In this document: one piece after another, positions 1-11,819 of the stretch
How the letters are laid out: each line of letters opens with the position of its first letter
Numbering within the stretch: position 1 is the stretch's first letter
Assembly: GCF_003369915.1 (NCBI RefSeq)
Contig: NW_022881614.1
Span: forward strand, 12,421,001 to 12,485,000
Direction of reading: 5' to 3'
Source: Drosophila miranda
Taxonomy: Eukaryota; Arthropoda; Insecta; Diptera; Drosophilidae
Length of the DNA stretch: 64,000 bases
Notes under the pieces: generated by a model
Databases searched by the model: none
What the model was told of the DNA's origin: nothing
Seen by the model: only the letters and a program-made list of their open reading frames with translations
Program-made: the position numbers and the translations under genes

Positions 1-140
1 ACTAGAGTAAGATTGAGGAGATATGTAGTTCGGATTACGCGAAGGGATAGAGCATCGGGGGAACGTGTACCCACTGGCAGGGTGAAACTCTGGTTCAGAG
101 GAGAGTAGTTACCAACCAAAATCAATTTTCTATATTCTAA
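1..140 (+). pseudogene. I-like LINE ORF1, fragment left of the BEL insertion
   Basis: Reading frame 1 encodes a gag-like stretch ending in LPTKINFLYS. It continues directly into the ORF1 frame that resumes at 16683 with KVEVKPFVQ and then a run of CCHC zinc knuckles. The last four bases, CTAA (137-140), recur at 16679-16682, so this is the left flank of the 16.5-kb BEL insertion. A TAG at 106-108 interrupts the frame, so the LINE copy is dead. ORF1 of such LINEs binds the RNA and escorts it to target DNA. The family call rests on the downstream knuckles, the endonuclease-RT-RNase H order and the overall resemblance to the I clade. Confidence 0.7.
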
Positions 141-542
141 TGTTAAGACCTTAAAAGAAAAGTCTAGACATTTGCGAGTTGAGTTGTAAATTCAAACTGA
201 ATTTTATTCTTAAAATCAGAGCCTTATATGTGATTTGACAATGAGGTAGGAAGTACAATTTGGTAGTCTATAATTATCGTTAGACCTACGCAGAGGATAC
301 ACTTTACTGAGGGTGAGTACATGCTTACATTAGTTTTATTTTAGGACCGCATTTGTTAAGTGTTTTCTCCACTTGTGTTTTGTTGTCGAATTAATGGGTT
401 ACAGATCTCTGTTTACACCAGTGCAGTCATAACTTGTCTACTTTATGTTATTTCTTTAGAGATCGGTGTTGTTACATGAGTTTATGTGTACAATAATCTA
501 TTTTTATTTAAACATTGACGATAATATGTTCATGTTTGAACA
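141..542 (-). repeat. BEL element 3' LTR
   Basis: Starts TGTTAAGACC and ends TTTGAACA in plus coordinates, matching the LTR at 16241. It differs by lacking a TCTTTT block and by placing a 28-bp segment (containing GGGCCGAAAGTGGCATTG) just inside the element rather than within the LTR. Confidence 0.85.
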
Positions 543-653
543 TTCTGCAAAGGGCCGAAAGTGGCATTGTTTGTATTTGGATTCTTGTGAACCTTTTTGT
601 GTACATTTTCTTTATAGCTATAATTACAAGTACAGATAATCATTTACAGTCAA

Positions 654-1238
654 TTACAGTGGGTAGGGAAGTGCTATCGTTTGCAGTTTTCGTGCTACTT
701 TAATTCTTCTTATGGCATAGATTATTAATATTATCATTATTATGATTCCGATAATCAAGGCCGCATGTCCAGATACATGATGGAACTTAAGTCCTTTTAA
801 GTCATGATGACCTTCCTTTAACAATTTTATTTCGTTTCTTAACTTATCCATTTCTTCTGTATGGTTAATTAATGGTACTGTTAATGGATTCCAAACAATT
901 TTTGGTATTTTGCTTATATTACTTATATAAAAGGATGAAATTGGCTCGTAGCTTTCTGTTTGAATACTGTGATGAGGTACTAGTATTTTATCATCGGTTC
1001 GCACAGTACAACCATGTATTATTGTTAAAATTCCTTGTTGCGGAAGATCTATTAGTTCTTGATTTGAGTTACTACATTGAATTCTAGCATTAGTGTTTAC
1101 TGGAACTTTGAAGATCCAACTACCCTGTCTTTCTAATTCGACCCAAAATGACCTTGTCTCTGCTATCTTCCTATAAACGCAATTTGAATTACCCTTTGGT
1201 TTGAAAGGAGCTATCTCACAAGCATTATCATTCTGCAT
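654..1238 (-). pseudogene. env C-terminal part of the roo-like element
   Basis: This open frame is the distal part of the envelope-like protein. It has scattered cysteines, then near its C-terminus a strongly hydrophobic segment of about 18 residues (rich in I, M, L) followed by a basic stretch, which reads as a transmembrane anchor and short cytoplasmic tail. It is separated from the N-terminal part (5162-6688) by the CR1-like LINE inserted in env. Its stop at 654 lies about 110 bp inside the 3' LTR, as expected for an env at the end of the internal region. The function is inferred from the family; this copy is split and cannot make a whole protein. Confidence 0.75.
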
Positions 1239-1818
1239 TCGCTTCTAGCTCTTGCTTAAGCCGGTTGTGTTTTTTTCTTGCTCCCGCATTCTCCGCCCTT
1301 TGCCTAAATATCATACAACATTGTTGTGTCTTTGTTTTGATTTATTATCGCATCTCTTTAATTTGATTCTACCTTGTGTTAACCACCAGTGTTTTGTTTG
1401 TAAACAAGTGTTTAATATAAATTCAATATTGCAACGTTACACATCGGACTCGTGCAGGCAATTTGTTATTGTTTTTTTGCCCAGTCTGCTTTTCGTTGTC
1501 GCTTCTTCGGTGTGCACTGTTCTCGCGCATCAGCGTTTGCATCGCCCACACTCTCTCGTGAGCATAAGCGGGCTGCTCGCATTGTTGCTCTCACTCTCTC
1601 TAGATTGCCTATACTCTCCCTCTCTGTGGACTTTTCTTTTGTGTCTCTGCTTTGGTGAGTTTACTGCTCGTTTTCTGCACTTCGTTGGATCATCTGCTTT
1701 GAATTATTGCCGCTGCAGCTGATTGTCTGGCTCGCTCTGCTGTCTGCTCTCCTACTTTACCTGCTATCTCACTCCGTTCTTCTTTTATTCGTGCACAGTG
1801 ATTCTTCTACTGTCCATA

Positions 1819-2655
1819 ATGGCAATTGTTTGCAGTGCAAAGAAATGTGAATTCGGTGGTGTTATCATTGGTGATTCATTTCTTAGCTGCTGGCTGTGCG
1901 ACAATTTTGCCCACATAAAATGTGCTGGTGGTGGAAATTTTGGCCGGCTGAATGATCTGATCTCGAAACGCATGGGCCTGTCTTGGTCATGTCTGGCTTG
2001 TCGGGAGATTGAGGCCGAAATGCGCACATTTATGAGACAGACTCGAACTGGGTTTCTGGATGTCCGGAAACAATTTGTGGCTCTCAACGAGAAATTTCTT
2101 GCCCTTGAATCACAGTTTCTTGGGCTCAAACTCTTGAGCGAATCGCCTAGACGGAAAATTCCGCATAATGATACCAATCTCTTGCAACCTAATCCGATTG
2201 GTACGCCTGCCTCCCACCTTCATCCATCGGAAGCATTTCCGTGTAGTCATAACACGCCGTTGTCTGTAAATCCGCCAACGGTGGCTCCGGAGTTCCTTAC
2301 ACCGAGCAATGTGCTTCCTTCGAGCACCCAACTCCCCAACAGCATCAATCCCATCCCTGCAGTTTCTGTGGCCGTCACTTCTGACGCGGTGAGTGCTCCT
2401 AGTGCGGGTGTGCTGGTTGCTGACGACGTCTTGCCAATTCCTTCTCCAATTCCTGCTCCAATTCCTGCTCCAATTCCTACTCCAATTCCTGCTACAGCCA
2501 TTGCTGCCAATTCCTCTGCTCTTGTACCGAGATCTCTTTTAGGAGTGGCTCCACCATCTCGATCTCGCTCGGGACTTCAACTTAAAGCAGTGGTCCCTCG
2601 GAAAGCAATATTTGTTTCTCGTCTTATTCCTGAGGCTACAACGGAGGATGTTTAA
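1819..2655 (+). pseudogene. CR1-like LINE ORF1 with PHD-like zinc finger
   Basis: From MAIVCSAKKCEF the frame has a Cys/His cluster (CxxxxCEF, CWLCDNFAHIKC, CLAC) in a PHD-like arrangement. A helical segment follows, then a Pro/Ala/Ser-rich linker with IPAP/IPTP repeats (about 2435-2495). PHD-like ORF1 proteins are known from CR1-group LINEs, where ORF1 acts in the RNP. The frame stops with TAA at 2653-2655, but similar-looking coding continues for about 80 bases (QHLAAKLNTSPVDIYQ), so the stop is probably a mutated CAA. The coding then runs into the deletion at about 2735. I chose the ATG at 1819 because the zinc cluster starts right after it. Confidence 0.65.
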
Positions 2656-2750
2656 CAACATCTTGCCGCTAAACTTAACACTTCGCCTGTTGATATATAT
2701 CAATCACGAATGATCACGAAATTTTCATTGATAGTTACACTATTTATAGA

Positions 2751-5111
2751 ATGGACCGCCCATCTTTTGCAGGTGGGGTTCTGATTGCAGTTAAATCTGT
2801 TTTCTCATCTGAGTTATTCCCATTCAACAACATTCATGGAATTGAATTTGTTGCAGTCAAAGTTCGTGTTGGCTCCGCATTTTTCTATTTAACCTGCTCT
2901 TACATTCCTCCCAGGTCTGATGATGAGCTTTACTTACACCACCTTTCAGCAATTAATAATGTTGTTTCTACATTAGGGTGCAATGATCGAATTATTGTCA
3001 TGGGGGACTTTAACCTCCCATTTCTTTCTTGGCTGCCTTGTGATGACGCTAACCTGTTGTTTCCCAATTGCCATAATGACTTTATCAATGGGCTAACGGA
3101 TATTTCCCTTGTCCAAATTAATACCGTTAAAAACATTAGGGACAGACTTCTTGACCTCGTCTTTGTTAACGATGGTTCTCTTGCTACTGTATCTAGAGCA
3201 AGCCCAATATCTCTCCCTGAAGATCCTTACCATCCAACTTTGTTGATATCACTGGAGTGTACACAATCTGGAGGTGCTGACAGTTCCATGGCTCCTTGTC
3301 ACATAAAGTGTTTTCGCAAAACAAACTTTATTGATTTAGATCTACATCTCTCGCGTGTTGATTGGTCGTTTCTTTATTCATTACCGAACATAGATGCAAC
3401 TGTTAACTCGTTTTATAGTTCTATTTACTCCGCCCTTAATACGTTTGTTCCAGATATCACTGTACCTGTATCGTCCAAGCCTCCCTGGTTCTCCAAGTAT
3501 TGGTCATACTTAAAAAATAATAAATCCCGGCTCTATAAAAAGTACCAGAAGTCGGGCTCCACGTTGGCCTTAGCTCTATACTCCTCCGCTCGCTCTCTGT
3601 TCCTTGCCGTCAATAGTCAGTGTTATAATCATTACCTTTCACAATGTAGTAGTAACTTTCGTAGTGATCCTAAAAAATTCTATTCGTTCGTTAATTCTAA
3701 GCGCAAGTCAAACGTTTTTCCTCCGTCCCTTCATTACCAGAACAAAACAGAAGCTTCTGCTGTTGGTATTGCAAATTTATTCGCTAACTTTTTCCAAACA
3801 ACGTACTCGTCTCATATTTACAACGCATCCACTCCGTATCCGTACCAGCTACCTCAAGCTAACAGCATTTTTCTGCCCTTTTTCGAGGAAAGCGTTGTTC
3901 TGGAAGGTTTGTCATCTATGGACATATCGTTTTCTGCGGGTCCAGATAAGGTACCAAGTTGCATCTTAAAACACTGTGCCCAGTCCCTTTGCAAGCCCTT
4001 GACCTTTCTCTTCAACCTCTCCTTGGAACAGTCTTGTCTCCCAGTAATTTGGAATGAGTCCTACATCATTCCGCTTCACAAAAAAGGTTCAAGATCAAAC
4101 ATTGAAAACTATCGTGGTATCGCAAAGCTTTCCGCCATCCCGAAGCTTCTTGAGTTCCTGGTCACCCGGCAACTGCAACATCTTTGTTGCAGCTTGATAT
4201 CTCCGTCGCAACACGGTTTTTTCAGACATCGTTCAACATCGACTAACCTTCTTGAGTTTTCTAACCTAATCCACCGGGGTTTTCAAATTGGTTTGCAGAC
4301 GGATGTAGTTTTTACGGACTTCAGCAAGGCATTCGATTCTGTGAACCATGCTCTGCTTATTCAAAAGCTCTCTTTATTAGGGTTCCCAACGAACCTTCTA
4401 GATTGGATTTTGTCCTATATCTCTAACCGTACTCAACGTGTTTTGTTTTCTAACGTGTTGTCAAATACTGTTAATGTTACTTCAGGTGTGCCACAGGGAA
4501 GTCATCTGGGCCCGCTTCTGTTTATTTTATTTGTGAACGGCCTTCCTCAAGTTATAACATACTCTACTACACTAATGTATGCTGATGATGTCAAAATCTG
4601 TCTTTCTTACTCTGATTGGTATTTTCACACACGCATTCAACTTGATCTAAGTGAACTACTATTGTGGTGTTCAACTAATCTTCTTTTTCTGAACCTTTCC
4701 AAATGCAAACTTATGACATTTTACCGTCGCGCTCCTCATTTTGTCTCATATGTTCTAGGAAATCATGTCCTTGAGCGAATTTCGAGTTCAAATGACCTCG
4801 GAGTCCTTTTTGATCATAAGTTGTGTTTCAACACCCATATAGCTGCAACTGTAAATAAAGCTAAGGGTGTTTTAGCGTTCATCAAGCGTTGGTCCAAGGA
4901 GTTTGACGACCCGTACGTTACGAAACAACTGTACATCTCGTTAGTACGTCCTATATTGGAGTATTGTTCTTGTGTGTGGAGCCCGCAGTATAAAGAGCAG
5001 CAGGCTGTTATTGAATCCGTGCAAAAGCAATTTTTAACCCTATCCCCTGAACTGTCTCTTAAACTAATTGCATGCAATATTTATAATCATTTAAATTTAG
5101 CTAACTTTTAA
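2751..5111 (+). pseudogene. CR1-like LINE ORF2: partial endonuclease plus reverse transcriptase
   Basis: A 786-residue open frame. The first 180 residues are the C-terminal part of an APE-type endonuclease: GDFN at about residue 83 and the family's LDLVFVN block are visible, but the N-terminal catalytic Asn and Glu region is missing. RT follows, with SAGPDKVPS, FTDFSKAFDSV, GVPQGSHLGPLLF and the catalytic LMYADDVK box. RT primes on nicked target DNA in this family. The frame has no internal stop, which is notable for a 5'-damaged copy and suggests a fairly young insertion. The end near LNLANF is followed by a short 3' region and the TAAA repeats. Confidence 0.8.
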
Positions 5112-5161
5112 CTTATCTTTTTCCGCCTTTAATCTAAGTACCATTATTAACAGATAATTTG

Positions 5162-6688
5162 TTAATTTAATAAATAAATAAATAAATTGGCATTGCTCCA
5201 AGGCCAATTACCTTCGCATACTCTTCCATTCGTTTGCCATTTTTGGCATTTGTTCAAGGTAGTTTCAGTCATCGAATGATAGGAATCAATTTCGAAATTA
5301 TATACTAAATACCTGGAGCTCAAATCTACCTTGACTAATTCTTGTTCATGCTCAACTGGCATTGGAATTATCCTAAACAAATGGGATGCGTGTCTACCAA
5401 ACAGGGGAATCTTCACGTTCAGAATTAATTTGTTATCAACAAAAATTCCTTTCGCTGTTAATAGGCTGTAAATTTCCTTCAATTCTGTTCCTGTTCTTTT
5501 TCCTGGAAGCACCAATGTTTCTAGTAAGTTATCTTTTATTTTTGCTATTTCTCCCTTTAATTGTATAGGTATTAAAATTTTTGGATTTAGTCTACCATGA
5601 TTAATATCTATCAGTAGATTAATAACTGCTGATTGAATTTTATCGCACTCTTCAATCAAGGAGCTTAGTTGCTTTGTTACCATAAAGAAATTTATGGATT
5701 CTTTGTACACATAGAAACTTTCCTTTAATGCTTCCGTTATGTTTTCTACTCTAGTGCTCATACTTCTAAAGTTCAAATTTATTTCATCGGTAGTTCTTTT
5801 GAGAATATTTACCGTCGATTCTACCACCGATGTTTGTTTTTTAATTAAATCATCTAGGTTATGTTGGTTTTCTAATAAATTTTTCATATTTCCTTCCAAC
5901 GTTTCCCTATCTTCGGCGTCCATTATCCCAAATAATATATGATAAAGTGAGCCCATAAACTCAAATGGTGCTCGCTTCTTTCTTTTATTATCCTGAGTCA
6001 TGAAAAGTTTATTATTTTCCTCCAGGTCTGCAATTTGTCTTTCCGCATTATCTAAGACATTATTGCATTGATCTTCAAAAGTATAAAGTTTACCACACAC
6101 AACTCTCATTTTCCCAATCAATTCTTTCCCCTTTTTTAACATTTGGAAATACGGGTCCATGTTATAATAAACAATTAAATCCCAGGATGAGGCGACTATT
6201 TCAACATCCCCCATCGGGTCCAAATATATCGAAGTGGAACTGTTCATTTTTTCAATTGACCACTTCGCCGTTCCTCTAGCAGCAATGTTTGCATTTGAAA
6301 CTTGGCAACATAACACAAGCATTAAAAATGCTGCCATCAGTCCTAGCTTGGACATTCGAGGTCTACTACGCGTACTTCTGGTCTCTTTTGGAATCATTCC
6401 TGAGTCTTGCTCTTCTGACTTAATTCCAGCTAATGGACAAATTTTAGTTATAGGTCGTTTTATCAAACCGTCTTGATGTTTTATAGTTACTACTCTGACT
6501 CTATCGTCCCTACCTTTATGTATTTCTTCTATTTTTCCCAAGGGCCATCTAGCTGGGTGACAGGTTTCATCTTTTATTAATACAATCTGTCCTGTTTTAA
6601 TATTCTGCATTCCTATTTTCCATTTATTTCTTTGTTGCAGTGTGTGCAAATAATATTCTTTCCATTTAATCAAAAATTCTCTTTTCAT
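5162..6688 (-). pseudogene. Integrase C-terminal domain fused in frame to env N-terminal part (roo-like)
   Basis: A single 508-residue frame. Residues 1-90 resemble the BEL/Pao integrase C-terminal domain (YYLHTLQQRNKW, VLIKDE, LGKIEEIHKG, RPITKICPLA). From about residue 113 a hydrophobic leader (LMAAFLMLVLCC) begins an envelope-like ectodomain with cysteines. A basic furin-like RKKR at about residue 240 is followed by a hydrophobic segment like a fusion peptide, then coiled-coil-like helices. The protein ends at the CR1 insertion; the remaining env is at 654-1238. In the family pol and env can lie close together; here they are one open frame. The integrase catalytic core upstream is deleted, so this copy cannot move itself. 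Confidence 0.8.
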
Positions 6689-6699
6689 TTTCTGTTATT

Positions 6700-7074
6700 T
6701 TTTGCTATTACCATTGTTGTGCTCACAACTAATTTTTCTTCAATTTCCTCTTTTTGCCAATGTTCCTTAGATTTCGCCAACCATTGAGGCCCTTTCCACC
6801 AAATCTTAAAATCTTTTAGCTTATCTGCACTAATGCCCCTTGATGCTACATCTGCTGGATTGTCTTCAGTTCTAACGTGTCCCCATTTAATTTCCTTAAT
6901 CTTTCTTACTTCGTCAGTTCGACGCCTGATAAACTTGTCTTTATTGTCTCCATTCTTTATTCAGGCTAGAGTAATAGTAGAATCACTCCAGGCATAACAC
7001 TCTACATTACTTCCAACCGCTACTTTCACCCGTTGAATTAATTTTGCCAGAAGATGTGCTGCACAAAGTTCTAA
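6700..7074 (-). pseudogene. Pol fragment: RNase H end joined to integrase remnant
   Basis: Reading leftward from the Helentron at 7075, the frame starts LELCAAHLLAKL and continues through YAWSDSTITLA, the end of a BEL/Pao RNase H. A TGA (probably from Trp) follows, then linker sequence (NPADVASRGIS). Near 6700 it runs directly into the integrase C-terminal domain. The zinc-binding HHCC and the DDE core, expected to occupy several hundred residues here, are absent, so a large deletion is inferred. The N-terminal continuation of this RNase H lies beyond the Helentron at 8230, and the two halves join cleanly when the Helentron is removed. Confidence 0.75.
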
Positions 7075-8229
7075 TTATACCCGATACTCAAAATGAGTAT
7101 TGGGGTATATTAGATTTGTGGTAAAAGTGGATGTGTGTAACGTCCAGAAGGAATCGTTTCCGACCCCATAAAGTATATATATTCTTGATCAGCATCAATA
7201 GCCGAGTCGATTGAGCCATGTCTGTCTGTCCGTCTGTCCGTCCGTCCGTCCGTCCGTCCGTCCGTCCGTCCGTCTGTCCGTCCGTCCGTCCGTCCGTCCG
7301 TCCGTCCGTCCCCTTCAGCGCCTAGTGCTCAAAGACTATAAGAGCTAGAGCAACGATGTTTTGGATCCAGACTTCTGTGATATGTCACTGCTACAAAAAT
7401 ATTTCAAAACTTCGCCCCGCCCACTTCCGCCCCCACAAAGGACGAAAATCTGTGGCATCCACATTTTTAAAGATACGATAAAACCAAAAACGCAGAGTCG
7501 GTGAGGATGACCATATCTACAGTGCAAAATCTGAACCAGATCGTATAATGATTATAGCCAGAATCAAGAAAACAATTTCATTCTTTCTCGCTCTGTCTCT
7601 CTCTAACACACAGGTTTCATGGTCGGTTTTGTCAATTGCAAAATATGAGTTCAAGGATCTCAGAACCTATAAGAGCCAGAGCAACCAAATTTGGTATCCA
7701 CACTCCTGTGATATCGGACCTTGACCGTTTCGTGTCCAAATTTCGCCACACCCCCTTCGGCCCCCGCAAAGGACGAAAATCTGGGGCATCCACAAATCTC
7801 AGAGACTATTAAAGCTAGAGTAACCAAATTTGGTATCCGCACTTCTGTTAGATCTCACTATAAAACGTATATCTCAGAATTTCGCCCCACCCCCTTCCGC
7901 CCCCACAAAAGACGAAAATCTCTTGCATCCACAATATTGCACATTCGAAAAAACTAAAAACGCAGAATCATAGATAATGACCATATCTATCAGATTGCTG
8001 AATCTGGATCAGATCGGATCATTTTTGTAGCCAAAAGCAAGAAATCAATTTTCAGTGGCTACGCAGCGCCCGACGTCACGCTCAGACTGATTTTCTGTCT
8101 CTCTCGCACGCACTCTTTGTCGTGTGGTTCAATATTAGAGGCGTCTGCCGCAGGAGAGCCATACCGACTTAGTATCGGGTATAACTGTAGAGTTGCGGTG
8201 TCCGCAGCAACTCACAACGTTCCACCTCG
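7075..8229 (+). mobile_element. Helentron (INE-1/DINE-1-like), copy H1
   Basis: Begins TTATACCCGATACTC and ends CCACCTCG, with the subterminal inverted repeat TATACCCGATACT/AGTATCGGGTATA. A core of GTCT/GTCC repeats lies at 7217-7310, and a 3' hairpin (GTTGCGG-TGT-CCGCAGCAAC, about 8194-8213) sits close to the end. This layout and the block CCATAAAGTATATATATTC match the INE-1/DINE-1 group of non-autonomous Helentrons. It interrupts BEL RNase H between A and T with no target duplication, as Helitrons do. Short open frames inside are not genes. Confidence 0.85.
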
Positions 8230-9340
8230 TTTTGGAATAGTTTTCCGATTCTTCTTTGGATTAACTTTGCTTTTACTGGCTATTATAATTGTAGAACTAT
8301 CTACCTTGGCATACACTACGGCAGCATAAACCTTTTCGGATGCATCGGCAAACCCATGAATTTGCATCGACTTATTGTGCTGAGAATTTAGCCATCTCGG
8401 TATCCGAATGCTCTCTAACTCTGTTAAACTATTTTTAAACGAATTCCATTCCCGAGTATCCTGTTCTAATAATTCTTCATTCCAATTTTTGTCTGCTAGC
8501 CAAAGTTTTTGAATAAACAAGGGGCCTAAGGGGTCATATATCTTGGCTAAGGTAGATAATACTATTCTTTTGTTATTTTTCTTAATTGGTTCATAGTGGA
8601 AACTGAACCTAAACTCGTCTTTAACCGGTTCCCATTGTAGTCCTAATGTTTTGACGGATTCATTCTCCTCAATGGTTAATACTTTATTTTCTTGGTCATC
8701 TCTAATGCCTTCTATAATTTCTGGGATATTTGTTATCCACTTTCTTAAGTTAAACCCAACCTTATTCAACTCCCGGGTAACTTCCTTTACATGCTTTTTA
8801 GCATCCAGTATCGTGTCGGCACCTGTCATCAGGTCGTCCATATAAAAATCATTCTTTATGATTTCCCTAATTGCTTGATTTTTGCAATTATCTGCTATTG
8901 CAACAAGCACCCTGGTTGCTAAGTAGGGTGCTGAAGCTGTACCGTACGTAACGGTTGTAAGTTTATAATCTTTTAACTTTTCGTTTGGATTATCTCTCCA
9001 AATTATATGCAAATATTGTTGATCGTCTTTATCAACATTAATTTGCCGGTACATTTTTTCAATGTCCGCAGATATTACAAATGGCCATTTACGCCATTTC
9101 ACCATAATATCGAAGATATCTTTTTGGACCCTTGGTCCAACCCACATGATATCATTTAAACTTTTATTGTTTGTGGTTTTTGCTGAAGCATCGAAAACCA
9201 CCCTCAGCTTTGTCGTTAGACTGGAATCTCTTATGACTCCTTGATGGGGTAAATAATATTTCCCATCTTCTTTGGACTCTACCATATGTCCTAAGTTTTT
9301 ATATTCAAGCATGAACTTTACATAATTTTCTTTTAATGTT
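8230..9340 (-). pseudogene. BEL pol, left duplicate: reverse transcriptase and start of RNase H
   Basis: The minus-strand frame includes LRVVFDASAKTTNNKSLND, ISADIEKMYRQI and the catalytic FYMDDLMTGADT, followed by the RT connection and the first part of RNase H (IHGFADASEKVYAAVVY). This is the BEL/Pao RT order. The frame is cut by Helentron H1 at 8230. Compared with the right duplicate, about 170 bp (12945-13113 there) are missing at about 9345, which breaks the link between protease and RT. The rest is almost identical to the right duplicate. Confidence 0.85.
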
Positions 9341-9343
9341 TTA

Positions 9344-10633
9344 TTATTCCAATTCCCAGAACCGCTCTAAGTCCCCAACTTCAATTGTTGTCGCCACAAT
9401 AAATTTATCACCTTTTGATTTGGTGCAACCGGATATAATCCATCCGAATTCTGTATTTTGTCCAAGTAGTCCGTCTATTTTTACTACTCCGTCTTTTAAA
9501 ATATGGGTATACAAATATATCCCAATTATTACATCTACCCTACTTGGTTTGTTAAAGTTAGGGTCTGCCAACACATAATCTTGCCACTTAGTTTTATCAA
9601 TATTGAAAGACTTTAATGGTAAAGCTTTCATCAATTTCGGAAGAATAATTGCTTCAATATTTAGAGGACCTTTATTATAATCACGAGTTTTTACCGATAA
9701 AGTAACTTTGTACTTTGAAGTGCAAGAGTCTGTAGATGACACTCCACTTACCTCGGTGTTCGCTCTTTTTCGTACTAAGTTTAATATTTGCGCAGCTTCT
9801 TCTGAAATTATGGTACATTGCGACCCACAATCAATGAGAGCTCTAAGGTTTTGATAGCCACCATTCCTTGCCCTTACTTTTATAAGTGCTGTGGCTAAGA
9901 ACGCTTGTTCTTTTGTCAAGCAAGTGTTAACATTTTCCCTCTTTTCGTAGGGAATATGGAGCATATGATGAGGTTTTTTACAAATCCCACATAAAATTTC
10001 AGAAAAGCATTTCTTATACATCCTAACTTCTAGGTTGCTCAACATGCTTTGAAAATCAAAGTCCAACTCGACGATCTGCTCGTTGAAGCTGTCGTTTGTT
10101 TCATAGCTATGATTAAACTCCTCAATTTTTGAGCTCAGTTTTTTACTGAGGAACTCAATTTTTTCCTTTCTCATTCTACACTCTCCAATTTTAGCCTGAT
10201 CAAACCTCTGCATGGTTTGCTCTAAATATGTCCTTAGGTTTTCCACTATTCTGTCGATTTCCTCAGATACTTTTTCTATGCTATTGTCAATTTTGGGCTC
10301 TATGTTTTCCTTCAAAGTTCCAGTCTCCACTGGTTGTAAGTTTGTTTTTTCTACCTTCCCTTTCGTTAACGTTTCATTATTTTTTGACTCTACATACTTT
10401 TTATGTATGTCCTCTATATTTTTAATCATTTTTTCGTACTGCTGTCTCTTAAAGTAGTCATGATCGACTACTCCATATGTTAACAGTGCAGAATTATTGC
10501 CTGTAACTTTGTTTTTAAGGTCTCCTAACCATTGGATTACATCGCTGGTCAAATGACCAGCTTCAATCTTTTTAATCTCCCTTGCTATCGCTGCTTGAGC
10601 CTCTAATAGCTTAATTATTTGTTCCGACAACAT
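9344..10633 (-). pseudogene. BEL gag and aspartic protease, left duplicate
   Basis: A 429-residue frame. The first 200 residues are helical, charged, gag-like (MLSEQIIKLLEAQAAIAREI onward). A CxxC...H motif (CGICKKPHH) lies near residue 222, and the protease signature ALIDCGSQCTIIS is at about residue 266. Gag packages the RNA and protease matures the polyprotein in this family. This copy keeps a segment of 39 residues (residues about 75-113) that the right duplicate has lost. It starts 16 bp from Helentron H2, exactly as the right duplicate does from H3. Confidence 0.85.
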
Positions 10634-10648
10634 CTTAGTTTAAAATTT

Positions 10649-11819
10649 TTATACCCGATACTCAAAATGAGTATTGGGGTATATTAGATTTGTGGTAAAA
10701 GTGGATGTGTGTAACGTCCAGAAGGAATCGTTTCCGACCCCATAAAGTATATATATTCTTGATCAGCATCAATAGCCGAGTCGATTGAGCCATGTCTGTC
10801 TGTCCGTCTGTCCGTCCGTCCGTCCGTCCGTCCGTCCGTCTGTCCGTCCGTCCGTCCGTCCGTCCGTCCGTCCGTTCGTCCGTCCGTCCGTCCGTCCGTC
10901 CCCTTCAGCGCCTAGTGCTCAAAGACTATAAGAGCTAGAGCAACGATGTTTTGGATCCAGACTTCTGTGATATGTCACTGCTACAAAAATATTTCAAAAC
11001 TTCGCCCCGCCCCCTTCCGCCCCCACAAAGGACGAAAATCTGTGGCATCCACATTTTTAAAGATACGATAAAACCAAAAACGCAGAATCGGTGAGGATGA
11101 CCATATCTACAGTGCAAAATCTGAACCAGATCGTATAATGATTATAGCCAGAATCAAGAAAACAATTTCATTCTTTCTCGCTCTGTCTCTCTCTAACACA
11201 CAGGTTTCATGGTCGGTTTTGTCAATTGCAAAATATGAGTTCAAGGATCTCAGAACCTATAAGAGCCAGAGCAACCAAATTTGGTATCCACACTCCTGTG
11301 ATATCGGACCTTGACCGTTTCGTGTCCAAATTTCGCCACACCCCCTTCCGCCCCCGCAAAGGACGAAAATCTGGGGCATCCACAAATCTCAGAGACTATT
11401 AAAGCTAGAGTAACCAAATTTGGTATCCGCACTTCTGTTAGATCTCACTATAAAACGTATATCTCAGAATTTCGCCCCACCCCCTTCCGCCCCCACAAAA
11501 GACGAAAATCTGTTGCATCAACAATATTGCACATTCGAGAAAACTAAAAACGCAGAATCATAGATAATGACCATATCTATCAGATTGCTGAATCTGGATC
11601 AGATCGGATCATTTTTGTAGCCAAAAGCAAGAAATCAATTTTCAGTGGCTACGCAGCGCCCGACGTCACGCTCAGACTGATTTTCTGTCTCTCTCGCACG
11701 CACTCTTTGTCGTGTGGTTCAATATTAGCGGCGTCTGCCGCAGGGGAGCCAGACTGACTTAGTATCGGGTATAACTGTAGAGTTGCGGTGTCCGCAGCAA
11801 CTCACAACGTTCCACCTCG
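10649..11819 (+). mobile_element. Helentron H2, junction copy between the two gag-pol duplicates
   Basis: Same family and orientation as H1 and H3, with terminal blocks, a long GTCC/GTCT core (10797-10900) and a 3' hairpin. Its left flank (the gag start) matches that of H3, while its right flank (RNase H) matches that of H1. It is therefore best read as a recombinant Helentron formed when the segment between H3 and H1 was duplicated. Confidence 0.85.

Larger units (their letters stand above)
1245..5190 (+). mobile_element. CR1-like non-LTR retrotransposon inside BEL env
   Basis: Plus-strand LINE with a C-rich 5' leader, ORF1 with a zinc-finger domain, ORF2 with partial endonuclease plus RT, and a 3' end of TAAA repeats (about 5164-5187), a type of end found in the CR1/L2 group. 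It interrupts the BEL env frame, whose two halves lie at 654-1238 and 5162-6688. Flanks share an imperfect GCATT(C)GCT (about 1234-1242 and 5193-5200), a possible target duplication. A deletion near 2735 removed the end of ORF1 and the start of the endonuclease. Confidence 0.75.

Noticed and set aside
7217..7310. Tandem GTCC/GTCT array as a possible CRISPR or satellite
   Set aside because: It is a simple tetranucleotide run inside each Helentron, with no spacers, at the same place in all copies.
7345..8329. Many 60-80-codon frames inside Helentrons
   Set aside because: They recur only because the Helentrons recur. The family is non-autonomous and the frames lack any domain.
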